A stretch of DNA of 26,558 bases, taken from positions 1,247,966-1,274,523 of the forward strand of contig BFEA01000416.1 in NCBI GenBank assembly GCA_003427395.1. The letters are read 5' to 3'. The stretch is from Chara braunii. Lineage: Eukaryota > Streptophyta > Charophyceae > Charales > Characeae. This document shows, piece after piece, positions 1-8,606 of the stretch; the stretch's first letter is position 1, and every line of letters begins with the position of its first letter. The translations under genes and the position numbers were made by a program. The notes below the pieces were generated by a model. That model saw nothing but the letters and a program-made list of their open reading frames with translations, was not told the origin of the DNA and searched no databases.

Positions 1-69
1 GGCCGTGGAGCAGTTTTTTTTTTTTTTTCTTACCTGTCGTTTATCTCGCGACCTATCGCTGACGAATGG

Positions 70-203
70 AACAAAAAAAGAAAGAAAAAGAATATAGTCG
101 GAAGAGGAGGAGGAGGAGAGAAGAGGAAGGAGAAGAAGACGAGGGGGAGGCGGGGGAGGAGAGAAGAAGAAGAAGAAGAAGATGATGATGATGATGATGA
201 TGA
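70..203. repeat. Purine-rich GAA/GAG tract and ATG microsatellite
   Basis: About 110 bases are almost purely purine on the + strand, with interrupted GAA and GAG triplets, and run directly into an ATG array at about 181-203. The open frames crossing it code for homopolymer-like serine or methionine runs, as expected of a microsatellite. Confidence 0.85.
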
Positions 204-384
204 GAGGGGAACGGACGGCTCCACGGCGACGGGCGACGGGCGGCTCCACGGCGCTGGCGACTCCAAGACGCTGGCGACGGGCGACGGGCGACAGGCGGGT
301 CCACGGCGACTGGGGAGTGAAGCTCCCAGGCGATGGCTACGGGCGGCTGAACCACGAACTGCGCCGGCGGGGGAAGAGCAAGGC

Positions 385-437
385 CCCGTTTGGACAGCCG
401 ATGCAGGCCGCGGCAGTCATTCGGCTGTTCAAACGGG
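385..437. repeat. 17-bp inverted repeat (hairpin)
   Basis: The left arm 385-401 (CCCGTTTGGACAGCCGA) pairs with 421-437 (TCGGCTGTTCAAACGGG) with one mismatch across a 19-base spacer. The spacer itself contains the self-complementary stretch CCGCGG. The arm lies 26 bp from a second, larger palindrome, so the two may form one foldback cluster. Confidence 0.7.
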
Positions 438-462
438 TCGACGTTTTCCCTCCAAACATCAA

Positions 463-510
463 ACGGCCCTCTGGCCGTCGATCATGGATGATCGACGGCC
501 GGAGGGCCGT
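463..510. repeat. 48-bp near-perfect palindrome
   Basis: The arms 463-485 and 488-510 are inverted complements at 22 of 23 positions with a 2-base spacer (GG at 486-487). Each arm also contains a smaller hairpin (ACGGCC..GGCCGT), so the sequence could fold in more than one way. I see no flanking target duplication, so mobility is not shown. Confidence 0.8.
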
Positions 511-1227
511 CACAATTTCAAAAAAAAAAAGCTGGCCTCACGGGCCCGACTCGCCTATTTTCAGGCCTGGTCGGACCCGGTAGGCCCTGGGGACCCAGCC
601 GACGGCGATTGGGGGTCTGAACCCCCCCCCCGACAAGGTGTGCTGGGGGTGCCCGGCCCCCAACCGGGCCTCCCGCCCGGCCAGGCCGCCCGGGACCTCC
701 CCCGGGCAGGCGCTGGTCGACCGGGCGGCCCGGATCCGTACTCAGAAAAAAAGTGCATTTTCGCGGATCCCACAGTGTTCCGAACTCGTAGGAGGTCCCG
801 TTAACTTAGGAGGCGAGTGGAAACATTTGTCATCGTGGCGGGCAGGGAATGATCGGCGCCGAAAAAGATGTAAGGAAAATCGAGGAGAATGCAAGAGAGG
901 AAAAAGAAGGGGCACTTCTTTTTTTTTTCTTTTTTTTTTGGTAGTGTCCGTTTGGGTGGGCTGGTTTGTCCCTGGTTCAGTTCGCTGTGTGGCACGGCAG
1001 GCCCAAACGGCAACTGTACGACGGGCTTCGGTCCCGGTAGTGTCCGTGCTACTGGACCGTTTTCCTATCCCAACAAACCCGCCCAACGAAAACCGCCACA
1101 TCTTTGCTGCATTACTCACATCCATTACATGTCCTTTTTTCCAAGAGTTCTGTTTTTTCTCTTTTTTTTCTTTTTTTTTTCCCCAAGCGTTTCTATGGGT
1201 TTGCAGCTATCATTACGTGTGAAAGCC

Positions 1228-1343
1228 TGATTCCCTCTTTGTGATTGACCCTGATGTTCACATTCACATGCAGCAAAAAGTTTGATTGCCTCTTTGTGAT
1301 TGACCTTGATGTTCACATTCACATTCACATGCAATAAAAAGTG
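1228..1343. repeat. Tandem duplication, 55-bp period
   Basis: The unit beginning TGATTCCCTCTTTGTGATTG at 1228 recurs at 1283 as TGATTGCCTCTTTGTGATTG and continues in parallel through GATGTTCACATTCACATGCA. The second copy has an extra TTCACA unit. A T-run follows it. Confidence 0.85.
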
Positions 1344-1530
1344 TTTTTTTTTTTTTTTTTCAAATAGCTAATTTTAGAAAGGCCATCTTGTGCATCATGT
1401 GATAGGAAACGGGTGTTGAAAGCTCTTTGTGATTCTCCTTTCTGATTTCCTCACGCCACTCACGGTGGATGCTTCTTGCCTGCAGTTACACGTGGCCAGT
1501 CAGGAAGGAAGGTGATTTGCCATCCATTCT

Positions 1531-4500
1531 ATGGAGCTGCATCATACTGGTGGAAAAGCCCTTTCGGAGCATTCCCATGGACCGCATACCGCTGTGCCTA
1601 CCTCCATCACCCCGCGTGTCCTGAGGTACAGGTCTCTCACGACTTCTCCTCCATATGTCTGTGCGCTGTTCTTTGCCGGAGGACTACTGCTCACGAGTGT
1701 GATCTTGAGGACCTCAATCGCCGAGCCCGGCAGCGACCAAGAGAGCTTGCGCCTGCTCCAGGCCTCTGTTGTGGCTCCACCTGTGTCTCCGCCATCTCCG
1801 GTCTCCGTTATGCCCCCCGCAGCACCACCATCTCTGGCCTCTGGCATGGTTCCCCCCCCAACGCCCCAATCTCCAGGGTCTGTTATAGCTCAACCTGCAG
1901 CACTGCCATCTCTGGCCTCTGTTAAGGATCCACCTGCACGGTTTGCACCCCGACCATCTCCGGGCCGGGCCTCTCTTCTGCCTCCCCCTGCGCCACAGAC
2001 ATCTCCGGCCTCTGGTATAATGGCTCCACCCTCAGGGTCCCCATCTCCAGCCTCTGTTTTAGATAGACGTGGAGCCCAGCCATCTGTGCCTCAATCATTG
2101 CCTATTTCAACGGCTCTTACAGGTCCTGTGACTCTGCCATCTCCAGCCTATGTTATGAAACCACCTGCTGCTACCCCACCATCTCCACCCTCTGTTACCC
2201 CTCCCCCTGCGCCACAGACATATCCGGCCTCTGGTGTAATGGTTCCACCATCAGGGTCCCCATCTCCAGCCTCTGTTTTAGATAGACCTGGAGCCCAGCC
2301 ATCTGTGCGTCGATCGTTGCCTACTGCAAGGGCTCTAACAGGTCCTGTGACTCCGCCGTCTCCAGCCTATGTTATGGAACCACCTGCTGCTACCCCAGCA
2401 TCTCCACCCTCTGTTACCCGTCCCCCTGCGCCACAGACATATCCGGCCTCTGGTGTAATGGTTCCACCATCAGGGTCCCCATCTCCAGCCTCTGTTTTAG
2501 ATAGACCTAGAGCCCAGCCATCTGTGCATCGATCGTTGCCTAGTGCAAAGGCTCTAACAGGTCCTGTGACTCCGCCGTCTCCCGCCTCTGTTATGGAACC
2601 ACCTGCTGCTACCCCACCATCTCCAGCCTCTGTTATGCCTCCCCTTGTGCCACTGCCATCTCCGGCCTCTGCTATGGCTCCACCATCTACTCCAACGCCA
2701 GAACCGACGGTTCTGAACAAGTCATTGTTTGTGAATGCATCAGTCAGAGTCGCAATCTACCACCCAAAGGAGTACGCTAGGTTCGCCACATCTCGTGAAG
2801 ACTGTGCGCGAATCATCTATCATCTGGTGCCGCTGGCGGTCTCTTCTGCCAGTTGCAGTCTCTACTATATGCTGGCCGACTTTTGCTGGCCCAGTGGGAA
2901 AGCCGAGTGGGTAAGCATGTCCCTTAGGAGAGCGAATCTCTCCCTGGAGCAGCAAACTCCTATCTACCCAGACACGGACGAGTCTCTCGTTGTCACGTAC
3001 TGGTGGCCGTATTCCACACCGAACGGAACACGTATCTCTGGCTCTGGCCAGATCAGCAACGAGACGATGGCACGGTTTCTGGGATTGAATATCGCACGGG
3101 ATGGGACACATCTTTTTCTATTTACGATTCCCAGTACCGGCGGGGGAGGATCATCAACGATGACGTCGATATCAACAGTTAACGGTTCCCGTCTCTCTGT
3201 CGAGGTAGGGGAATTCAACGACGCTACCTTTTCGACGGCCCCAAACAAGACAAGTCTTTACGTGGTGGAGGACGCTTACAATTCCTCCTTGGCGATACTT
3301 CATACGCAGCTTAGTGATTCGGGGATGCCACTCAGCGTCGACCCCACAAGGAGAGAGATACGCCCTAAAGAAAGTAGTATGGGTTCCAGGGCTAGAAGCA
3401 TGCAGCTGTTCTTCCAGAGCGGCATTGCAGACGGGAGGTGCTTTTACTTCTCCGACACAACCCAGAACAATGTGTGGGGATTCGATCCCTTGACCTATGA
3501 GTATACTCTCATCGCGGGAACGGGACAGGAGGGCGCCGCTAATGGGGATGGCCGCAGTTCTTCGTTCAGATGGATGACACATTTAGCGACAACTCCGGAT
3601 GGGTGCAATGTCTTTGTCACCGAGGACCCAAATGACGAACGCCCCAGCTCCGTTCGCTGGCTACAGCTTGATTCTCCCTGCACCACGGCCACATCCGTCT
3701 CAACCGTCCTCGAGGCTCCTCGTCGTAGTGGGGGGTTTAAGAGCTTAGCGCTGCATGATTATGATAGTGGCAACCGTCTCAGACTCTACGTAGGAACCGA
3801 TGATGCGGTTATTTACGAGTTGGAAATGAACAAGTCTACCCTACCCACATGTGCACGTCCTCCTCCCCACCGTGACCCCATCATCCCTGATTGGGTTTCC
3901 CGCATTGCGATCTCTATTCTTGTGGGATTCGCATTGGTGGTGACCATTGCCATTTTTGTTCTAGTTATCGTCAGGCGGCGGAGAAGGCATCCCCCAGCAG
4001 CTGAGGAGGGGCCGGGGGGCGGCCGGGTATCACTGTTCCTCAGCAGCTGTACCAGCATGTCGACAAGCACAACATCGGGGTCGGGGTCGGGGTCGGAGTC
4101 GGGGTCGGGATGGGAGAGGCGGGGGAGGGATATCAACTTGTCTCAGATAAGGCAGTTTGATTTAGCGACCTTGTCGCTCTGTACTTGTAATTTCGACGAT
4201 CGCTATCGGATCGGGCAGAAGGGGGCATTCGGGGAAGTATACAGGGGCAATATCGACGGTAAGGAGGTGGCAATCAAGGTGATGGCCGGCGATCTCACGA
4301 GGGAAAAGCGGAAGCAGTTCGTTGCGGAGGTGAACGCATTGTGCAGAGTCAATCATGTAAACCTGATTGAACTGATCGGCTTTTGCGAAGAGGGAGATCG
4401 TTGCATACTGGTGTATCCATACTTTCGAGGGGGAAGCCTGTACGAGCGCCTGCAAAGCAAGCAGAGCCTCGGCAATGCCCAACTTGAGAAGAGTCTTCTG

Positions 4501-5199
4501 CCGCCGTTGACGCTTGAGGAACGCATGAGAATAGCCTTCCAGATCGCGCTGGCCTTGAACTATCTCCATGGGAGCACCAGGCGACCAATCATCCATCGGG
4601 ATATCAAGAGCAGCAATGTCCTTCTAAGCGACGGCAAGGGAAATAAGCTTCATGCCGTTCTCGCAGATTTCGGGTTGGCGACGATGGGGGAGAGAGTTTT
4701 TGGAGATGACCAACACGACCTCATAGAGACGGCCCACATTAGCGGCACATTCGGGTACATGGCCCCCGAGTACCTGCTCAGAGGAGAACTGTCTGAGAAA
4801 AATGATGTGTACGCGTTCGGAGTCCTCTCTCTCGAACTTCTCACGGGGAGGAAGGCCGCCACACGGGCGCCTTCTGGGACGGAGGGCGTGCTGACGCTGA
4901 GGGAATGGGTCAAGCCATTCCTTGAGGGAGGGCAGCAGTCTCAGACCAAAGTGCCCCCCTGCGATCCTGCTCTTGAGATGCTCCGGGCCTTTCTGGATCC
5001 TTGTCTGAGGGATGAAGTGGCCGAGGCTTCAACAACAGAGATGGTTATGGATATGATCCAGTTGGCCTGGGTGTGCGTCAAGATGGAGGATGATGAGAGG
5101 CCCACGATGAATGTGGTGGTCCACCGCATTCAGGGAATTCTGGAGAAGGCTACATGTATTCAGCCAAACATCTTCAAGTTGGGGGTTGAACAAGCCTAA
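1531..5199 (+). CDS. Receptor-like kinase with Pro-rich and NHL-like ectodomain
   Basis: The 1222-aa protein is open in one exon. A hydrophobic stretch (residues 42-59) could be a signal peptide with a long n-region; the start may be upstream if an intron was missed. Residues about 80-395 are Pro/Ser/Ala-rich, like an extensin-type wall-contact region. Residues about 630-720 resemble an NHL propeller (IAGTGQEGAANGDG, then VFVTEDP). The transmembrane helix is 792-814, followed by an RRRRR stop-transfer. The kinase spans about 890-1205, with VAIK Lys916, alphaC Glu933, HRD Asp1024, DFG Asp1046 and APE 1078-1080, so an active Ser/Thr kinase of the plant RLK/Pelle type is expected at the plasma membrane. 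The glycine loop reads GQKGAFG (895-901), one residue longer than the usual GxGxFG. The stop TAA (5197-5199) overlaps an AATAAA (5198-5203). Ligand and pathway are unknown; there are no co-directed host neighbours. Confidence 0.88.
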   Translation: MELHHTGGKALSEHSHGPHTAVPTSITPRVLRYRSLTTSPPYVCALFFAGGLLLTSVILRTSIAEPGSDQESLRLLQASVVAPPVSPPSPVSVMPPAAPPSLASGMVPPPTPQSPGSVIAQPAALPSLASVKDPPARFAPRPSPGRASLLPPPAPQTSPASGIMAPPSGSPSPASVLDRRGAQPSVPQSLPISTALTGPVTLPSPAYVMKPPAATPPSPPSVTPPPAPQTYPASGVMVPPSGSPSPASVLDRPGAQPSVRRSLPTARALTGPVTPPSPAYVMEPPAATPASPPSVTRPPAPQTYPASGVMVPPSGSPSPASVLDRPRAQPSVHRSLPSAKALTGPVTPPSPASVMEPPAATPPSPASVMPPLVPLPSPASAMAPPSTPTPEPTVLNKSLFVNASVRVAIYHPKEYARFATSREDCARIIYHLVPLAVSSASCSLYYMLADFCWPSGKAEWVSMSLRRANLSLEQQTPIYPDTDESLVVTYWWPYSTPNGTRISGSGQISNETMARFLGLNIARDGTHLFLFTIPSTGGGGSSTMTSISTVNGSRLSVEVGEFNDATFSTAPNKTSLYVVEDAYNSSLAILHTQLSDSGMPLSVDPTRREIRPKESSMGSRARSMQLFFQSGIADGRCFYFSDTTQNNVWGFDPLTYEYTLIAGTGQEGAANGDGRSSSFRWMTHLATTPDGCNVFVTEDPNDERPSSVRWLQLDSPCTTATSVSTVLEAPRRSGGFKSLALHDYDSGNRLRLYVGTDDAVIYELEMNKSTLPTCARPPPHRDPIIPDWVSRIAISILVGFALVVTIAIFVLVIVRRRRRHPPAAEEGPGGGRVSLFLSSCTSMSTSTTSGSGSGSESGSGWERRGRDINLSQIRQFDLATLSLCTCNFDDRYRIGQKGAFGEVYRGNIDGKEVAIKVMAGDLTREKRKQFVAEVNALCRVNHVNLIELIGFCEEGDRCILVYPYFRGGSLYERLQSKQSLGNAQLEKSLLPPLTLEERMRIAFQIALALNYLHGSTRRPIIHRDIKSSNVLLSDGKGNKLHAVLADFGLATMGERVFGDDQHDLIETAHISGTFGYMAPEYLLRGELSEKNDVYAFGVLSLELLTGRKAATRAPSGTEGVLTLREWVKPFLEGGQQSQTKVPPCDPALEMLRAFLDPCLRDEVAEASTTEMVMDMIQLAWVCVKMEDDERPTMNVVVHRIQGILEKATCIQPNIFKLGVEQA
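1981..2637 (+). repeat. Three 219-bp in-frame tandem repeats in the kinase ectodomain
   Basis: Units start at 1981, 2200 and 2419, each opening with CCCCCTGCGCCACAGACAT or a close variant, and a degenerate fourth start is seen at 2638. The period is 219 bp (73 codons), so copy number can change without breaking the frame. Each unit encodes PPAPQTYPASGVMVPPSG, then an ASVLDRPGAQPSV-like part, then an ALTGPVTPPSPA part. The second and third copies are the most alike, which suggests recent expansion. Confidence 0.9.
4074..4113 (+). repeat. TCGGGG hexamer array in the kinase juxtamembrane coding region
   Basis: Six or so TCGGGG/TCGGAG units encode a short Gly-Ser run (residues about 849-861) between the membrane helix and the kinase. 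The G-runs on the coding strand approach, but do not strictly meet, the usual G-quadruplex spacing: one loop is 8 bases. Confidence 0.7.
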
Positions 5200-5203
5200 T
5201 AAA
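5198..5203 (+). terminator. AATAAA poly(A) signal overlapping the kinase stop codon
   Basis: The hexamer AATAAA begins at the second base of the stop TAA, and a second in-frame TAA follows at 5200. A T-run and a G-run (5236-5254) come next. If used, this signal would give a very short 3' UTR. The AATAAA at 5501-5506 is an alternative but may belong to a retroposon. Confidence 0.4.
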
Positions 5204-5341
5204 GGTGTTTTTTTTTTGTTTTTTTTTTTGGGTGGGTTGGGGGGGGGGGGGGGGAGGAAGGGAGCGGGGGATAATCTACCTGTTTTGTGTTTGTTTGCAC
5301 CGCACCTTATAAATGCCAAAAAAAAAAAAACCTGCCTGAAA

Positions 5342-5533
5342 GGCCGTCCTGTCCAGATTTGACAGGTACTTGGAACTAGCCTAATTTACTGTGGTGACCG
5401 CTGTGTCTCCTCCTTCAGGGTGGGCCGGTGATGCCCTCCTCGCTAGGGGGACGCAGAAGCATTTGCCAACGGACACAGGGGCCCGTTTCCCAGCTTGTAT
5501 AATAAAGTTTGTTATTTAAAAAAAAAAAAAGCT
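5342..5533 (+). mobile_element. Possible 5'-truncated retroposon 3' end with A-tail
   Basis: An AATAAA at 5501-5506 is followed 11 bases later by thirteen A residues (5518-5530), which is how a reverse-transcribed polyadenylated end looks. CCTGAAA occurs on both sides (5335-5341 and 5534-5540) and could be a 7-bp target duplication. The body has no ORF I recognise. It could instead be the true 3' UTR end of the kinase gene. The evidence is short and partly low-complexity. Confidence 0.35.
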
Positions 5534-5552
5534 CCTGAAAAAAAAAGGAATT

Positions 5553-7248
5553 TCTATGAAGCAACTACTATGCGACGAAACTGGGTCCCCGCTCTCGTTG
5601 GAAACCGGCTCGCATTGGCTGACATGGGTGAAAAATGACATTTTTGTGGTGGGGGATCTCTGGGATAGCCAGAGAGGCACCTGGAGTCTGCAGAGCAGCT
5701 GCGACAAAACCTGAGACACGTCAAGAATAGCCACGAAAAACTCAACTTCATCCACTGCGCGGTCCCACCCTCATGGGTGGCAACCCTGCAGAACGGCCCG
5801 ACAGTGCGCAGCCAAGATTGGGTCATAAGGAACACGGCCAACCCGATCCCCATGACCATCTTCAGGGTACACCACGACACCGACCAAGGTACGCAGTTGC
5901 AGGCCTTCACTCCGGAGGTTCCGGGGGCGCGTTGGGCTGCACTAAAAAGGGACCCGAGCTCGGACTGCGTGCTCTCGACGGAAGAGCTATCCAGAATCAG
6001 AGTGGTCGGGGACGAGGACACGGGCTTCTTTGCCTATGAAATGACCTCCCGGATCTGTGCTCTCCCATTCGACCCTGACGAGTGGGAATGGAAAGGAAGA
6101 GAACCCACACAGATCTGGCAATATACGGTCAAAAGTGGATACAAACAGGCCCATAAACTCCAGTCCTCTACAACGGTGGTGCAAAAAAGATGAAAACGGG
6201 ACTCACCATTGCAAGAGGCAGACTTGCAACACATTCCATGGTCTGCCTACGCACATATAATGCCGACATCACACAGGGCCCTGCAACGGCAGATAACACA
6301 CCGCTGTCTACCGACACCCGACTGAATAACAACACGGAAAAAATTGGAACAAGCGGAAGTCGTGTCCCCTATCTGCTCCCAATGTGGGGAAAGTGCGCCA
6401 CCCAGACGTGCAGACCTGGAACACTGTCTGTTGGCCTGCCCGATGGCGCTGCAAGTGTGGCAGTGGTGGGATGCGATGTGGCACGAGCTCACGGCATCGC
6501 CCTTCCAATGGAATATATCTCTCATCCTCTGGGGAAAAACAAAAAGCTTTCCTCGAGTCTGGTCGCCTTTCCAGCCAACCTATTCAAATACATGAGGCTG
6601 GCCCTTCTCATGGTTATATGGCGAATGCGCTGCTCGGCGGAACACAAGCAATACACTTTTGACCTGCACCAGGCCAAAGAGGAATTGCTCGAGGTCATCT
6701 GACAGAACCTGACGAGGGCAAGTAGGAAGCTGGCGAAAACGGTGGCGGCAACCTCGGACCAGGTGGACAGACAAAGGGCGATTATAGCCTTCAAACAAAA
6801 GTGGATAGATCCAAACCTCAAAATGGCGGATGTACAAGATGATGCTAGGCTAATATGGAAAAACTGGGCTGCAGAACAACACAGGTGGGTGTATAGGCCG
6901 GAAAACTGCTTCTTTACACCCCTGTCAGGTCACCAGGATCACGCACTGGAGGATGTCCCGTGGACCGAGGAGCAGCAGGGCCCGGCCGGGGACGTGGGTG
7001 AGGTATCCTCTTCTCCATCGCCAGCATCGCCTCCTCCTCTCCCATCCGGTCCTCCACCCCCGTTCCCGTCACCACCGCCTCCCCTACCCTTTGCCTCGCC
7101 CCCTGGGACCCCTACGCCTCCTCCCTCGACTCAGACGACCCCTCCATGGCCTACACCTTTTCCCCCCCCCATACCCCCGCCCCCGGCCCTACCGTCCCCC
7201 TCCCCATCCCATATCCTAACCTGCCTGAATGGCGGCCAGCCAGCCTGA
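5553..7248 (+). pseudogene. LINE (non-LTR) reverse transcriptase C-terminal remnant
   Basis: This is the decayed C-terminal part of a plant-type LINE ORF2 protein; the polymerase core is missing. Reading starts in one frame (FVVGDLWDSQRGTW, about 5640-5685), shifts near 5690 to a second frame (SWVATLQNG through YTVKSGYKQAHKLQ, to 6190), and shifts again near 6570 to a third (NLFKYMRLALLMVIWRMRC). The second frame carries the zinc-binding domain: CSQC, then HCLLAC (6374-6439), a C-x2-C / H-x4-C pattern typical of the domain after LINE reverse transcriptases. Three in-frame stops, all TGA, lie at 6191, 6323 and 6700. The last open part (6703-7248) holds a basic/aromatic stretch (IWKNWAAEQHRWVYRP) and then a long Pro/Ser-rich tail. 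It cannot make a working enzyme. Confidence 0.75.
7003..7230 (+). repeat. Pro/Ser-coding low-complexity tail of the LINE ORF
   Basis: About 75 codons are nearly all Pro, Ser, Thr or small residues (PPPLPSGPPPPFPSPPPPLP and similar). The DNA is C-rich with CCT and CCC triplets. It is open to the stop at 7246-7248, in the frame that follows the LINE C-terminus. Confidence 0.7.
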
Positions 7249-7710
7249 CAAAACAATTCATCTCCTGAACAGACGGCGAGTTGGAAGCCACCTGCCTCCC
7301 AGAACAGGGGATGGGAGGGCAGCGCTCCACAGTGCTTCAGGAGACACAAAGCAGATAAGAGGAGGGCGTGCTCCTGGGCATACGAACACTCAGTTTGAAT
7401 GACATAAGGGAATAGGATACTAAGTGTGCATTGGGGACAAATAGGGGGCTGCCAAAACAAGGACTGGGTCAACTGCTGAGGGAGGAACTACTGGTTGGAA
7501 CAGAATAATTAATGCTGGCAGGTTTTACACAATCTTTGACATTTAGGGGGCTGCTGAAATAGGGCTGGGCTTCTAGATGAGAGGTGCTCCTGAGAAGGGA
7601 TGGGTGACACTAGCAGCTCCATGGGATTTTGGAGCCCCAAGTTGAGTCTGATTAGCCTGCAGCCCTGACAAACAACAAACAGCATTCTTTGTATTGTACG
7701 ATGTATCAAA
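7249..7710. other. Non-coding stretch after the LINE ORF
   Basis: No gene is recognised. It may be the 3' UTR of the LINE, but I see no clear A-tail before the inverted-repeat element that starts at 7711. The A-run at 7832-7857 lies inside that element. Confidence 0.4.
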
Positions 7711-7772
7711 GGGACGCTGGACCCGGTTTCCAGCAGGTGCCGCTCCCCACCAGTAGATGGAGCCTCCCCAAC

Positions 7773-7812
7773 GGTGCTAGATGTGTCTGCTCTTATCAGC
7801 ACACCTAGCACC
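7773..7812. repeat. 40-bp imperfect palindrome
   Basis: GGTGCTAG at the left pairs with CTAGCACC at the right, and most of the inner bases (TGTG..CACA) pair too. It sits just inside the left inverted terminus of the 829-bp element and could be a subterminal binding or structural feature. Confidence 0.65.
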
Positions 7813-8407
7813 AGATCGGGTTGTCTTGTTGGAAAAAAAAAAAAAAAAAAAAAAAAAGGAAATCTGAAAAAAAAACTATGTACTAGTAGGAAATCCAAAT
7901 CCACATTTCGCGCAGTCTTTTTCTCGTCATTGGAAATTGCTGATGGTCTTGTCTGTTGTCAAACAAGCGAGCTCTCTGTGGCTATTGGCTATTGGCTCAC
8001 CAGGCGGTTCCAGACTCTTTGTGGTGTGCAGTAAAAAGTTCTGAGGCAACTCCTCTGTGCGAGATTTGCAAGGGTTGTCGCATTGAGGATTTTTTCCAAC
8101 ACTTGAAGGCATCAATGCAATCCGGGAGGGGGGGGGGGCTGCGCTACCGGGAGCGCTGCGCCCCGTTGGGTTGGCACTCTCATACGGGCAGTCCTGTGGC
8201 GCCCTACGGGTTGGAAACACGTGAGCGCGAAGTTGCGGCTGGGTATGACCTGGTCAGTCTCGGCATAGCGGCGCCTTCAGGGAGAGCATTGGAAGATATC
8301 GGCGTTGGGGTAGTGATAAAGTAGAGATCGGACAGCGGGAGGGCAGGAGGATGGAGCGTGACTCGGGGTTGCCTGCCTTTTGAACGCACTCTGGTGCCAT
8401 CTCTTTC

Positions 8408-8513
8408 TTTTTTTTTTTTTTGGGAACAAGGCTCCAATCTATTCGTGGGGAGCAACACTTTTTTTTTTTTTTTTTTGGGAACAAGGCTCCAATCTATTCG
8501 TGGGGAGCAACAC
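8408..8513. repeat. Direct duplication of T-run plus 37-bp right-end piece
   Basis: The 37 bases at 8422-8458 (starting GGGAACAAGGCTCCAATC) recur exactly at 8477-8513. Each copy is preceded by a T-run, giving a 55-bp period. Only the second copy continues to the element's end, so the first is a partial internal duplication, probably from slippage or unequal exchange. Confidence 0.85.
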
Positions 8514-8606
8514 GTGCTGGGAACCGGGCCCAGCGTCCCATATGGAAATATACATACAATTTTGAAAATTGAGATGCCGGGGGCATTACCCGGCGTTGGC
8601 TCAGAA

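Larger units (their letters stand above)
1..1530. other. Non-coding, low-complexity region upstream of the kinase gene
   Basis: No convincing gene. Contents in order: a T-run (14-28), a purine tract rich in GAA/GAG (about 70-180), a short ATG microsatellite (about 181-203), GC-rich imperfect repeats of a GGCGACGG-type unit (about 210-315), two near-perfect inverted repeats (385-437 and 463-510), a GC-rich block (540-740), several T-runs (about 918-1180) and a 55-bp tandem duplication (1228-1343). The ORFs that can be drawn through it (for example 182-583) are made of these repeats and look like no known protein. It should contain the promoter of the kinase gene, but I cannot point to a TATA box or transcription start. 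Confidence 0.6.
7711..8539. mobile_element. 829-bp element with about 54-bp terminal inverted repeats
   Basis: The left end 7711-7764 (starts GGGACGCTGG, ends TAGATGGAGCC) is the inverted complement of 8485-8539 (starts GGCTCCAATC, ends CAGCGTCCC), with about seven mismatches and one gap. A second locus at 25260-25446 has the same pair of ends, which shows this is a repeat family and not a chance palindrome. Inside lie a 40-bp palindrome (7773-7812), an A-run (7832-7857), an open stretch with no recognisable protein (7956-8324), and a duplicated piece of the right end. I see no transposase. The 8 bases outside the ends match at only 5 positions, so there is no clean target duplication. A non-autonomous DNA transposon is the best reading; the superfamily is unknown. 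Confidence 0.7.

Noticed and set aside
182-583. 133-aa ORF starting with a Met run
   Set aside because: It is generated by the ATG microsatellite and GC repeats and resembles no protein.
1476-1925. 149-aa ORF overlapping the kinase start
   Set aside because: It is in another frame of the kinase gene and consists of out-of-frame reading of the Pro-rich region.
5535-7875. CTG plus nine A (5535-5546 and 7864-7875) as a target duplication flanking the LINE
   Set aside because: The match is mostly homopolymer, and the right copy lies inside the 829-bp inverted-repeat element.
7956-8324. 122-aa ORF inside the 829-bp element as a transposase
   Set aside because: I see no transposase motif, zinc finger or catalytic residues that I could defend.
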